From Paenibacillus macerans (lineage in GTDB: Bacteria > Bacillota > Bacilli > Paenibacillales > Paenibacillaceae), in assembly GCF_900454495.1 (NCBI RefSeq), contig NZ_UGSI01000001.1, forward strand, positions 5,108,501 to 5,172,500: 64,000 bases of DNA, in the 5' to 3' direction. Shown piece by piece: positions 44,263 to 51,946 of this stretch. A program made the translations under genes and the position numbers. A model generated the notes under the pieces. The model saw only the letters and a program-made list of their open reading frames with translations. It was not told the origin of the DNA and made no database searches. Position 1 is the stretch's first letter; each line of letters begins with the position of its first letter.

Positions 44263-45552
44263 CTAACGTGCTTGTTCGAATATTTGGGCGATGTCCGGCG
44301 GCAATTGATCCCGCACTGCGTGTAATTTATTATCCGGATAATACAAATGGTATTTGCCAAGCTGCAGCCCGCTGATCGAGCGGACGATGTCCGACACTTC
44401 GGAAATTTCCCGCAGCCGCTCCTGCCGGTCCAGCAGCAAAATCTGCTTCCCCGCGGCGGCTTCGTCCGGACGGAACACATCATACGGCAGATCGGTCGGA
44501 AAATCAATTTCCAGGTCATATTCGGGATGAAGACCGGCCTGTTCAAACGCCTGGCGGATCTGTTCGACCATTTCCAGTTCGCCTGTCTCCAGTTCTACAT
44601 ATTTATACAATTTCCGGTCCAAAAAACGGCCGCAAAGATCGCTTAGCAAAGCATCCGGCTCGCTTTTCCACTGCATGAAGGCGGTCTGCATCAGCGCTTC
44701 GTCAAGCAGTAAATAATCGCGCACGCCGATCTCCCCCTGAAACAGACAAGGAAGCGGGTGAGGCAAAAATGAAAAAGTATAGCCGCCCCGGTACAATTCC
44801 TTGGCCCGCCGCAAAATCTGCCGCAAAATGATATCCGAGCTGCGGGTAACCGGGTGAAAATACACCTGCCAATACATTTGATAACGGGACATTAAATAGT
44901 CTTCCACCGCGTGCATGCCCGATTCCTTGACAACCACCCGGCCGTTGTAAGGGCGCAGCATCCGCAAAATCCGGTCCACGTCGATCGTACCGTAATTGAC
45001 GCCGGTAAAATAAGCGTCCCGCAGCAAATAATCCATCCGGTCGGCATCCAGCGGGCTGGTGACGAGATTAACGACGATCGGGTTGTGGTAATCTTTACGG
45101 ATCACCGCTGCGACCTTGTCCGGAAAATCCGGCTCTACCGTGCGCAGCACTTCCCCAACCTCGGTATCTCCAAGCAGGATTTTACAGGTCCAATCCTCGT
45201 GATGCATTTGGAAGGCCTCTTCGATCGAATGCGAAAACGGACCATGACCCAGGTCATGCAGCAGCGCGGCGCACAAGGCAACCATCCTTTCTTCGCTTGG
45301 CCAATCGGCGTAGCCCCCGCGCTCAAACTGCGAAATGATCCGGCGCGTAATTTCATAGACACCCAGGGAATGGGAAAAACGGCTGTGCTCTGCGCCATGA
45401 AACGTCAAATAAGACGTTCCCAGCTGACGGATGCGGCGAAGACGCTGAAACTCCGGGGTATTAATCAAGGACCAGATCACTTCGTCCTGTACATGAATAT
45501 AATTATGTACGGGATCTTTAAACACCTTTTCCTCGGAAAGCGGACGATGCAT
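44263..45552 (-). CDS. HD-domain phosphohydrolase (YwfO-like, dNTPase-related)
   Basis: The 429-residue protein has the HD metal site in LCAALLHDLGHGPFSHSIEE (near residue 88) and the preceding HSRFSHSLGV. It belongs to the group of HD hydrolases that includes dGTP triphosphohydrolases and YwfO. The substrate cannot be told from sequence alone. It occupies the place of metS in the B. subtilis order (between abrB and tatD). The ATG giving MHRPLSEEK has AAGGAG upstream; the frame extends 23 codons further without a better site. Confidence 0.85.
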   Translation of the reverse strand: MHRPLSEEKVFKDPVHNYIHVQDEVIWSLINTPEFQRLRRIRQLGTSYLTFHGAEHSRFSHSLGVYEITRRIISQFERGGYADWPSEERMVALCAALLHDLGHGPFSHSIEEAFQMHHEDWTCKILLGDTEVGEVLRTVEPDFPDKVAAVIRKDYHNPIVVNLVTSPLDADRMDYLLRDAYFTGVNYGTIDVDRILRMLRPYNGRVVVKESGMHAVEDYLMSRYQMYWQVYFHPVTRSSDIILRQILRRAKELYRGGYTFSFLPHPLPCLFQGEIGVRDYLLLDEALMQTAFMQWKSEPDALLSDLCGRFLDRKLYKYVELETGELEMVEQIRQAFEQAGLHPEYDLEIDFPTDLPYDVFRPDEAAAGKQILLLDRQERLREISEVSDIVRSISGLQLGKYHLYYPDNKLHAVRDQLPPDIAQIFEQAR

Positions 45553-45771
45553 GGCTAACACTCCTTTTTTGTCAAAATAGTTTTTTGAAAAATAAAGGGG
45601 CAACTTGACCGATATTAGCAAGTTATGTCGAATATTGTCGGATCAAGTCAAATCTTTGTTTTCCAAAATGTCGAATTGGCTCATCCCTTGAATTTCCTAG
45701 GTAAATAAGTAGTTCTTGAAGCTATGTAAGATATTTTTTTAGAAATTATGCTGAACTCTGCCATAAATAGG

Positions 45772-45800
45772 TTGACTATTCTGGCAATGGTTGGTATTAT
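45772..45800 (+). promoter_or_regulatory. Sigma-A promoter of abrB
   Basis: TTGACT is followed after 17 bases by TATTAT, with transcription expected near 45807. Confidence 0.8.
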
Positions 45801-45821
45801 AAAAAGCAGAAAAGATAGAAC

Positions 45822-45840
45822 AATGTCGAAAAATGACATT
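45822..45840 (+). promoter_or_regulatory. Candidate tandem Spo0A boxes at the abrB promoter
   Basis: TGTCGAA, a seven-of-eight match to the Spo0A box TTGTCGAA, is followed 10 bases on by TGACATT, arranged like the B. subtilis abrB operator just downstream of the start site. Two more TGTCGAA sequences lie upstream at 45626 and 45669. Repression of abrB by Spo0A~P is the inferred role. Confidence 0.7.
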
Positions 45841-45873
45841 AATAAATTATAGCGAGAGGGGCACTTATCAGTT

Positions 45874-46128
45874 ATGATGAAATCAACAGGTATTGTAAGA
45901 AAAGTCGACGAGTTGGGACGTGTCGTTATCCCGATCGAATTACGCCGCACACTCGGCATCGGCGAGAAGGATGCGCTTGAAATTTATGTGGACGGCGAGC
46001 GGATTATGCTGAAGAAATACGAGCCCGCCTGCATTTTCTGCGGCAATGCCGAGAACGTCACTTACTTCAAAGGCAAAATTGTTTGCCATGAATGCATCAC
46101 TGAACTTCCTACCCCTGTGACAAATTAA
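45874..46128 (+). CDS. abrB: AbrB-family transition-state regulator with CxxC...CxxC tail
   Basis: The 84-residue product has the AbrB DNA-binding domain at residues 1-50 (MKSTGIVRKVDELGRVVIPI, then RTLGIGEKDALEIYVDG). The C-terminal part differs from B. subtilis AbrB: YEPACIFCGNAENVTYFKGK and VCHECITELPT form two Cys pairs, suggesting a zinc ribbon in place of the usual oligomerisation region. It keeps the B. subtilis orientation, opposite to its neighbours. ATG at 45874 or 45877. Upstream are a promoter and Spo0A-type boxes; a terminator follows. Confidence 0.93.
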   Translation: MMKSTGIVRKVDELGRVVIPIELRRTLGIGEKDALEIYVDGERIMLKKYEPACIFCGNAENVTYFKGKIVCHECITELPTPVTN

Positions 46129-46213
46129 GAATTATAGTATATAATAGATTTACTGAAACTGTTAATTCTAACCTTTTTCATATCTCCTTGGCGCCTTCTC
46201 TTGGCTTGAACCC

Positions 46214-46238
46214 GGCCTAGTGAAGGCCCCTTTTTTTT
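46214..46238 (+). terminator. Intrinsic terminator after abrB
   Basis: The stem GGCCT/AGGCC with a short loop is followed by CCTTTTTTTT on the plus strand. Confidence 0.75.
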
Positions 46239-46283
46239 GGCCGTACAACATTTTTTGGGATATTCTGGCGGGTTTATGTGCTC

Positions 46284-47177
46284 CTAGAGCAATGAATTGT
46301 AAATATCCCGTTTAGATACTCCGCGGTCGGCGGCGGTTTTTTTCATCGCGTCTTTCCGCGTCAATCCCTCCTCCTGTTCGTAATGCGCCACATGTTCCTC
46401 TATTTTTAAATTTTTCCACCAGGCTTCTTTTTTCTCCTTCACCCGATCCGGATTCGCACCTTCTAACACCAGACAGTATTCTCCGAGCGGCGGATGTTCC
46501 TCCAGCCACCCCAGGCAAGCCTTCAACGAACCCCTGGCCATCTCCTCATAACGTTTGGTCAATTCGCGCGCCAGCACGATGTTCCGGTCACCGAACACCT
46601 CAAGCAAGGACTGAAGCGTTTTGTTTAACCGGTGGGGCGATTCATACATCAGCATGGTGCTTTCCTCATCCTCCAGCGATGTCAGCAGCTTCTCCCGCTG
46701 TTTCGGGTCCCGCGGCAAAAAGCCCAAGAACATAAACCGCTCCGTGGGCAATCCCGAAACGATCAGCGCGGACAACGCCGCGTTGGCCCCCGGAATCGGA
46801 ATGACGGAAATGCCCGCGTTAAGCGCCAGCCTCACCAGGTCGCTCCCGGGGTCGGAAATGGCCGGCAGACCGGCATCGCTGACCAGCGCCAAATTTTTTC
46901 CTTCCATTATATACCGGATCAGTTCAGGTCCGCTCGCCGCCTTATTGTGCTCGTGATAGCTCAGCAGCTTGCCCGGCGATATCTCAAAATGGGTCAGCAG
47001 CTTTCGCGTCTGCCGCGTATCTTCGGCCGCAATGATGTCCGCTTCACGAAGCGTCCGCACAGCGCGAAAGGTCATGTCCTCCAAATTGCCGATCGGCGTG
47101 CCGACCAGGTACAGCTTGCCGTAATCCGCCCGTTCTCCGGGTGCGGCTTCAAAGCTTTTTTGCACGTTTACGTTCAT
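46284..47177 (-). CDS. rsmI: 16S rRNA (cytidine1402-2'-O)-methyltransferase
   Basis: RsmI methylates C1402 of 16S rRNA with SAM. The 297-residue product has the tetrapyrrole-methylase fold: GKLYLVGTPIGNLEDMTFRA near residue 20, EDTRQTRKLLTHF, SDAGLPAISDPGSDLVRLA and PIPGANAALSALIVSGL. The C-terminal extension (from about 240, KEAWWKNLKIEEHV) with a helix-turn-helix-like end is common in Paenibacillus. The start overlaps the trmNF stop (ATGA). Confidence 0.95.
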   Translation of the reverse strand: MNVNVQKSFEAAPGERADYGKLYLVGTPIGNLEDMTFRAVRTLREADIIAAEDTRQTRKLLTHFEISPGKLLSYHEHNKAASGPELIRYIMEGKNLALVSDAGLPAISDPGSDLVRLALNAGISVIPIPGANAALSALIVSGLPTERFMFLGFLPRDPKQREKLLTSLEDEESTMLMYESPHRLNKTLQSLLEVFGDRNIVLARELTKRYEEMARGSLKACLGWLEEHPPLGEYCLVLEGANPDRVKEKKEAWWKNLKIEEHVAHYEQEEGLTRKDAMKKTAADRGVSKRDIYNSLL

Positions 47178-47929
47178 GGTCTACCCTCTTTTGGTCCATA
47201 ATAAATGTCCATGATTTCCGGGCAATATTGCCCGTCCTCTCCATATACGATCAGCGGCGGAAGTATCCTTACATCGGGTTTGCCGTCCCGTAGCGCCTCG
47301 ATCAGCACCATGTTGGCCTCGGCCCCAGCCCGCGGATGCACAAACCGGACGAGCTTCGGCTCCAGCCGGTGCTGCCGCAGTACCGTTACAATCTCCGCCA
47401 AACGCTGCGGCTTATGCACCATCGATACTTTGCCTCCCGGCCGCACCAGCCGCATCGCCGCGACGGCCACATCCTCCAGGCTGCAATGAATTTCATGCCT
47501 TGCGATGGCCTGATGCTTATTAAGCTTTAAGTCGCCCCCGGTCAGCGGCATATAAGGCGGATTCACCGTAATCGCGTCATACACTCCATGGCCGGTGATA
47601 TTGACCAGCTCGCGCAGATCCCCTTCGCGGATGAGAATCCGCTCCGTAAGACCGTTCATTTCCACGCTGCGGCGAGCCATATCGGCCACTCGCGGCTGAA
47701 TTTCAATGCCTTCGATCGCCGCTTTCGTCCGTGTCGACAAAAGCAGCGGAATCACTCCGTTGCCGCTGCAGAGGTCCAATACTTTTCCGTATTTCGGAAC
47801 CGCGGCGAACCTCGCCAGCAGCACGGCATCCATCGAGAAGCTGAACACCTCGTCGCTTTGAATGATGCGCAAATCATGGGTGAGCAAATCGTCGACCCGC
47901 TCGTTGCCATAAATCGGTACGTTGTGCAT
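47174..47929 (-). CDS. tRNA1(Val) (adenine37-N6)-methyltransferase, TrmNF type (YabB)
   Basis: The 251-residue SAM methyltransferase has the glycine motif VLDLCSGNGVIPLLLS near residue 43 and the N6-adenine motif NPPYM near residue 115. Closely related to TrmN6/YfiC of gamma-proteobacteria, so tRNA is the likely substrate. The ATG giving MHNVPIYGNERVDD has AGAAGGAT seven bases upstream. The frame continues 8 codons further up into the terminator of the yabA gene, which I reject as start. Confidence 0.9.
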   Translation of the reverse strand: MHNVPIYGNERVDDLLTHDLRIIQSDEVFSFSMDAVLLARFAAVPKYGKVLDLCSGNGVIPLLLSTRTKAAIEGIEIQPRVADMARRSVEMNGLTERILIREGDLRELVNITGHGVYDAITVNPPYMPLTGGDLKLNKHQAIARHEIHCSLEDVAVAAMRLVRPGGKVSMVHKPQRLAEIVTVLRQHRLEPKLVRFVHPRAGAEANMVLIEALRDGKPDVRILPPLIVYGEDGQYCPEIMDIYYGPKEGRP

Positions 47930-47954
47930 GAATTTATCCTTCTTTACGGTCATT

Positions 47955-47988
47955 GAAAAAAAACCGTAGGGCCGATCCCCACGGTTTA
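47955..47988 (-). terminator. Intrinsic terminator after yabA
   Basis: On the minus strand AACCGTGGGGATC/GGCCCTACGGTT is followed by TTTTTTTTC. It lies between yabA and trmNF. Confidence 0.85.
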
Positions 47989-47996
47989 TTATTCTT

Positions 47997-48368
47997 TTAT
48001 TTATTCAAAAATGACAAGCAGAACAAGCAATCGCCTTCCGTACGAAGATGTCCATAATAAACATTGCAAATATGAAAACCTTCATGATAAAGACGCGCCA
48101 AATTATCATACCCTTCGCCCACGACATCGATCGCTTCTTTACCGGCCAGTACCGGGTCCGCAGCCTTGCCGGCGGGCGTTAACGGCACGCGGCTTTCCGC
48201 GCTTTCCCGCTTCAATATTTTGCGCAGCTGCTCATTCTCCAGCAAGAGCCGCTGGTTTTCTTCCACCAGCTTCTTCACTTCAAGCATGAGGCTGCCCAAT
48301 TCGCCGTGAACTTTGCCCATTTGTGATTCCAGCGCCTGCATATGGTTGAAAATGTCCTTGTTCTCCAA
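47997..48368 (-). CDS. yabA: Replication initiation control protein YabA
   Basis: YabA limits re-initiation of replication by binding DnaA and the sliding clamp. The 123-residue product has an N-terminal leucine-zipper coiled coil (residues 6-55) and a C-terminal zinc site with Cys/His in HEGFHICNVYYGHLRTEGDC and LFCLSFLNK. The start codon is TTG with GGGGTGGG upstream. It lies between ricT and trmNF as in B. subtilis. Confidence 0.94.
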   Translation of the reverse strand: MENKDIFNHMQALESQMGKVHGELGSLMLEVKKLVEENQRLLLENEQLRKILKRESAESRVPLTPAGKAADPVLAGKEAIDVVGEGYDNLARLYHEGFHICNVYYGHLRTEGDCLFCLSFLNK

Positions 48369-48413
48369 GTTCCCACCCCAGCGTCATCTCTAAAGTCTTG
48401 AAAAAGCCTTTTC

Positions 48414-49214
48414 TTATTTAAGGACAACGTCGTCCAGCGGAAGCTCCTTCACCTTGCCGATTTCGAACAGCTGTACGTGCACGGTGCGCGATCCGGCGTT
48501 GATTCCGACCACCTTCCCGTCGCCCAAAGAAGTAATGACCATTTTGCCTACGGACGGAAGCTCCTCCTTCACACTTTCGTAGTTATCATGCTCAAACTTC
48601 AGGCAGCACATTAACCGTCCGCACAAACCGGAAATTTTCGTTGGGTTTAGCGACAGGCTCTGATCCTTGGCCATTTTAATGGAAACCGGCTCAAAGTCGC
48701 CCAGCCAGGAAGAACAGCAGAGCACGCGTCCGCAAGGACCGATTCCGCCAAGCATCTTGGCTTCGTCTCTGACGCCGATTTGCCTCAGCTCGATCCGGGT
48801 GCGGAAGATGCTGGCCAAATCCTTCACCAATTCGCGAAAATCCACCCTTCCCTCGGCCGTGAAGTAAAAAATGATCTTGTTGCGGTCGAACGTAAATTCT
48901 ACATCGACCAGCTTCATCTTCAGGTCATGGTCCCTGATTTTATTTAAACATGTGGCAAAAGCGTTTTTTGCCGCAAGCTTGTTCTCCTCGACTACACGGG
49001 CGTCGGCTTCGTCGGCGATCCGGATGACCTTCTTCAGCGGAAGGACAACATCCGTTTCTCCCACCTGCTTCTTGCCGACCACCACTTTACCGTATTCGAT
49101 CCCGCGCGCCGTTTCGACAATCACGTTCTGATCCTTCTCAACGGGAAGGTCCAGCGGATCGAAATAATATATTTTGCCCGCTTTTTTAAAACGGACGCCC
49201 ACTACAGTGTACAA
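48414..49214 (-). CDS. ricT: RicT (YaaT), PSP1-domain protein of the RNase Y complex
   Basis: RicT works with RicA and RicF as RNase Y partner and in Spo0A phosphorelay and biofilm control. The 266-residue product has the PSP1 C-terminal domain (from about 70) and the characteristic cysteines GIGPCGRVLCCSSWLGDFEP and SGLCGRLMCCLKFEHDNY, which bind an iron-sulfur cluster in the complex. The start is TTG with GAGGGGG seven bases before it. It lies between holB and yabA. Confidence 0.95.
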   Translation of the reverse strand: MYTVVGVRFKKAGKIYYFDPLDLPVEKDQNVIVETARGIEYGKVVVGKKQVGETDVVLPLKKVIRIADEADARVVEENKLAAKNAFATCLNKIRDHDLKMKLVDVEFTFDRNKIIFYFTAEGRVDFRELVKDLASIFRTRIELRQIGVRDEAKMLGGIGPCGRVLCCSSWLGDFEPVSIKMAKDQSLSLNPTKISGLCGRLMCCLKFEHDNYESVKEELPSVGKMVITSLGDGKVVGINAGSRTVHVQLFEIGKVKELPLDDVVLK

Positions 49215-49368
49215 AAACTAACCCCCTCGTATACCTATAAAACCCCCATAAATGGTGATACGCCAAAAAAGCATCGCTCGAACCAGCTTTCCTTCTCATT
49301 CCCTGCTCTTTCACGGGAGAAAGTTTCTAAAGTGCCTGAGTGCTGCCTGTGCGGGCAGAACAAACGTT

Positions 49369-50349
49369 CTACCTCTGCCCGTCTACCGCGATGAGGAACT
49401 GCTCAACGCAAAGCTGGGCATTCATATGCTGCCGCAGTTTCTTTTTGCTTTCCGCAGCCAGTGCCATCGCTTCAATCCACTGCTGCGGACTGCGCGAAGA
49501 GGCATGTCTGGAAATAAACTCCAACTCATCTATGAAAACGACTTGATCATGCTTATGATAGAGCGCGTGGATCATATCTTTAAACCACAAATGGAAAAGA
49601 CTAAACAACATGTCCAGGTGGTCGCTTAAACCGGCCTTGAACAAGCTTTGCTGCGCTGTAATTAAAGGAGAACCGCCACGGCCTGCGATCTCCCTCCCTA
49701 ATTGTAACACTACGTTTCTAATTTCTGCAAACCAATTCTGCTGGATAAGTTCACGGCACGGACCCAGTCCTGCCGCGAGATGAACGGCGCTTCGGGCCAA
49801 AGTTGCCGGATATCCCTCATCCGCCAAAATTTGGAGCATCCGCTCCGGGTTCAGCGGCAAAAACGGCACCCACTGCGCCCGCGATTGGATCGTCGGCAGC
49901 AAAGCCCGTCCATTGTCGGACAGCAAAATAGCGACCGCCGGCGACGGGGGATCCTCCAAAAATTTCAACAGGCTGTTGGCGGCCTGAACCGTCATTTTTT
50001 CCGCCTCATCTATAATATAGGCTTTCGGATTACCGCTCTCCGAACGGTAAGAGAAAATCCGCTGCAAATCGCGGATTTGGTCGATTTTGATCGTTGCCCC
50101 ATCGGGTTTGACGGTAGAAAGATCCGGGTGATTGCCATGCAGCACCTTGCGGCATTCCAAACATTCCCCGCAGGCGTCGTCCCCGCCCCGGGTGCAGAAC
50201 AACGCCTGGACGAAGGCCATGGCCATTTCCATTTGCCCGCTTCCAGGCGGTCCGCTAAAAATATAAGCATGCGATATTTCGTTTCTCCGCAGGCCGCCCT
50301 GCAGCAGCTGCTTGGCGGTATCCTGGCCGATGATATCCTGAAATGACAC
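49369..50349 (-). CDS. holB: DNA polymerase III delta' subunit
   Basis: Delta' is part of the clamp loader. The 326-residue product has the AAA+ clamp-loader core: DIIGQDTAKQLLQGGLRR, GPPGSGQMEMAMAFVQALFC, a zinc motif with CTRGGDDACGECLECR, and the DEAEKMTVQAANSLLKFLED region. The Walker A lysine is replaced (GSGQM), a degeneration typical of delta'. The start is GTG (MSFQDIIGQ) with GGAGGG upstream, not the upstream ORF start. It follows yaaR, as in B. subtilis. Confidence 0.94.
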   Translation of the reverse strand: MSFQDIIGQDTAKQLLQGGLRRNEISHAYIFSGPPGSGQMEMAMAFVQALFCTRGGDDACGECLECRKVLHGNHPDLSTVKPDGATIKIDQIRDLQRIFSYRSESGNPKAYIIDEAEKMTVQAANSLLKFLEDPPSPAVAILLSDNGRALLPTIQSRAQWVPFLPLNPERMLQILADEGYPATLARSAVHLAAGLGPCRELIQQNWFAEIRNVVLQLGREIAGRGGSPLITAQQSLFKAGLSDHLDMLFSLFHLWFKDMIHALYHKHDQVVFIDELEFISRHASSRSPQQWIEAMALAAESKKKLRQHMNAQLCVEQFLIAVDGQR

Positions 50350-50378
50350 GTGGTTCCCTCCATTTGATACTCGCACTT

Positions 50379-50822
50379 TTAGAAACACAAGTTGATCAGC
50401 ATGCCGCGGATTTCGCCGATTTTTTGCAGCAGCTCGATTTTGCCCTGCTCGGTTTCCAGCAGTTCATCGGCCATGGCAAGCAAAGCGGCGTCAACTTCGT
50501 CCAGCAGCTTGTAACGTTTTCCCCGGCCGCGGCGATCCCATCCTTTGACATCCTTAATGAGGACGCCCCGGCGGACCGTATCTTCGAGAAATCTTTTGAC
50601 CATAAGCCGGTATGCTTTCAGCTCCCGGATCGTCATGGAACGGGCCAGCCGATCCCCCTGCATTTGAATTTCCTTAAACCGCCGGGTCAGCTCTTCCTGC
50701 GACGCCCGCTCCCCATGCTGCTGCATGACATCGGCGAAGCTCTTGGACTGCACCGGCTTCGCGGGGCCGTCAGTCACCCCCAAGCCGCTTTGGAGCGGCC
50801 GGAATCCCGGATCAATTTTCAT
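50379..50822 (-). CDS. yaaR: YaaR family protein (DUF327)
   Basis: The 147-residue product belongs to the uncharacterised YaaR family: KSFADVMQQHGERASQEELT at the start and RELKAYRLMVKRFLEDTVRR, then GWDRRGRGKRYKLLDEVD. No signal or membrane segment. It lies between darA and holB as in B. subtilis. Function unknown. Confidence 0.9.
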   Translation of the reverse strand: MKIDPGFRPLQSGLGVTDGPAKPVQSKSFADVMQQHGERASQEELTRRFKEIQMQGDRLARSMTIRELKAYRLMVKRFLEDTVRRGVLIKDVKGWDRRGRGKRYKLLDEVDAALLAMADELLETEQGKIELLQKIGEIRGMLINLCF

Positions 50823-50898
50823 CTTCGATCACCGCCTACCTTTTGGAAATTACTCAGCTGACTGAACGTGACGCGTATTTCTATCTAATCGTATTTTC

Positions 50899-51228
50899 TC
50901 AGAAATGTTCAAACCGGTCTACCGGCAGTACAAATACGGTGGCTCCGCCGACCTGCACTTCCACGGGGAGCGGCAAATACGAATCGGTGGTCCCGCTCAT
51001 CGGCGTTACCGGGGTTACCAATTGCTCGCGAACTTTACAACTGTTGCGGATGACGTTCAGCACCGCGTCCACCTGGTGGTCGTCGACACCGATCATAAAC
51101 GTCGTGTTCCCCGCCCGAAGAAACCCTCCGGTACTGGCCAGCTTGGTTGCCCGGTAATTTTCCTTGACGAGCGCGCTGGACAGCCGGTTGCTGTCTTTAT
51201 CCTGGATAATCGCAACAATCAGTTTCAT
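50899..51228 (-). CDS. darA: Cyclic-di-AMP receptor DarA (YaaQ/PstA)
   Basis: This PII-like trimeric protein binds c-di-AMP; its downstream targets are not settled. The 109-residue product starts MKLIVAIIQDKDSNRLSSAL and has the ligand loop region STGGFLRAGNTTFMIGVDD. Ribosome binding site GAGGGAC. It lies between tmk and yaaR, as in B. subtilis. It is one of two c-di-AMP sensing elements in this window, the other being the riboswitch near 43050. Confidence 0.94.
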   Translation of the reverse strand: MKLIVAIIQDKDSNRLSSALVKENYRATKLASTGGFLRAGNTTFMIGVDDHQVDAVLNVIRNSCKVREQLVTPVTPMSGTTDSYLPLPVEVQVGGATVFVLPVDRFEHF

Positions 51229-51295
51229 TTGCAGTCCCTCCTCGTTATATTAAACTCGTTATACTAAAAATGTACCACACCTTATTATTTGACAG

Positions 51296-51946
51296 CTAGG
51301 CCTTCATTTCCTTTAAAAATGCGGAAAGTTGGCTGCGAATGTCGGCGGCCACCTCGGCTTGGCCCTGCGAGGCGTCGATCCGCCTAATCCGCTCCGGGTA
51401 CATCCCGGCAATCCGCAAATAACCTTCCCGAACCTTCCGGTGGAACCCGATGCTTTCCATATCCAGACGGTCGACCTTTCGCCCCTGGCCTGCGGCGATG
51501 CGGGCCAAGCCGGCCTCCGGTTCGATATCGAGGTAAAAGGTAAGGTCCGGAAAACGCCCTTGCGTCGCAAACATGTTGATGTTCAGCACCTCTTGAATGC
51601 CGAGTCCCCGCGCATACCCCTGATAAGCCAGGCTGCTGTCGATGAACCGGTCGCACAGCACGCTGACGCCCCGCGCCAAGGCAGGCTCCACTTTCTCGGC
51701 CAAATGCTGGCGCCGCGACGCCGCGTAGAGCAGCGCTTCGGTACGGGCGTCCATCGCTGTGTGCTGCGGGTTTAAAATGATGTCGCGGATTTTCTCGGCG
51801 ATTTCTATCCCCCCCGGCTCACGGGTGGTCATATAAGAAACGCCGTGTTGTTCAAGAACTTGGGCCACTTCGGCCATTACCGTCGTTTTGCCCGAACCGT
51901 CACCGCCTTCCAGCGTAATAAATAGTCCTCTCTCTTTACCGTTCAT
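51296..51946 (-). CDS. tmk: Thymidylate kinase
   Basis: The kinase converts dTMP to dTDP. The P-loop LEGGDGSGKTTVMAEV is at residues 10-25, the DR(Y/F) motif is DRFIDSSLAYQGYARGLG near residue 94, and the DE/lid region follows. From the ATG at 51946 the product is 216 residues. An ATG nine bases upstream (MNHMNGKERG) would leave almost no distance to AGGGA. The gene overlaps the yaaO-like stop by 11 bases. Confidence 0.95.
   Translation of the reverse strand: MNGKERGLFITLEGGDGSGKTTVMAEVAQVLEQHGVSYMTTREPGGIEIAEKIRDIILNPQHTAMDARTEALLYAASRRQHLAEKVEPALARGVSVLCDRFIDSSLAYQGYARGLGIQEVLNINMFATQGRFPDLTFYLDIEPEAGLARIAAGQGRKVDRLDMESIGFHRKVREGYLRIAGMYPERIRRIDASQGQAEVAADIRSQLSAFLKEMKA

Noticed and set aside
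44247..44546. Upstream extension of the tatD frame
   Set aside because: Overlaps the end of the HD gene; TatD proteins start at the LFDTHTHLD motif.
50340..50355. Second parS-like site (GACACGTGGTTCC)
   Set aside because: Only the central CACGTG agrees; it is the GTG start region of holB.
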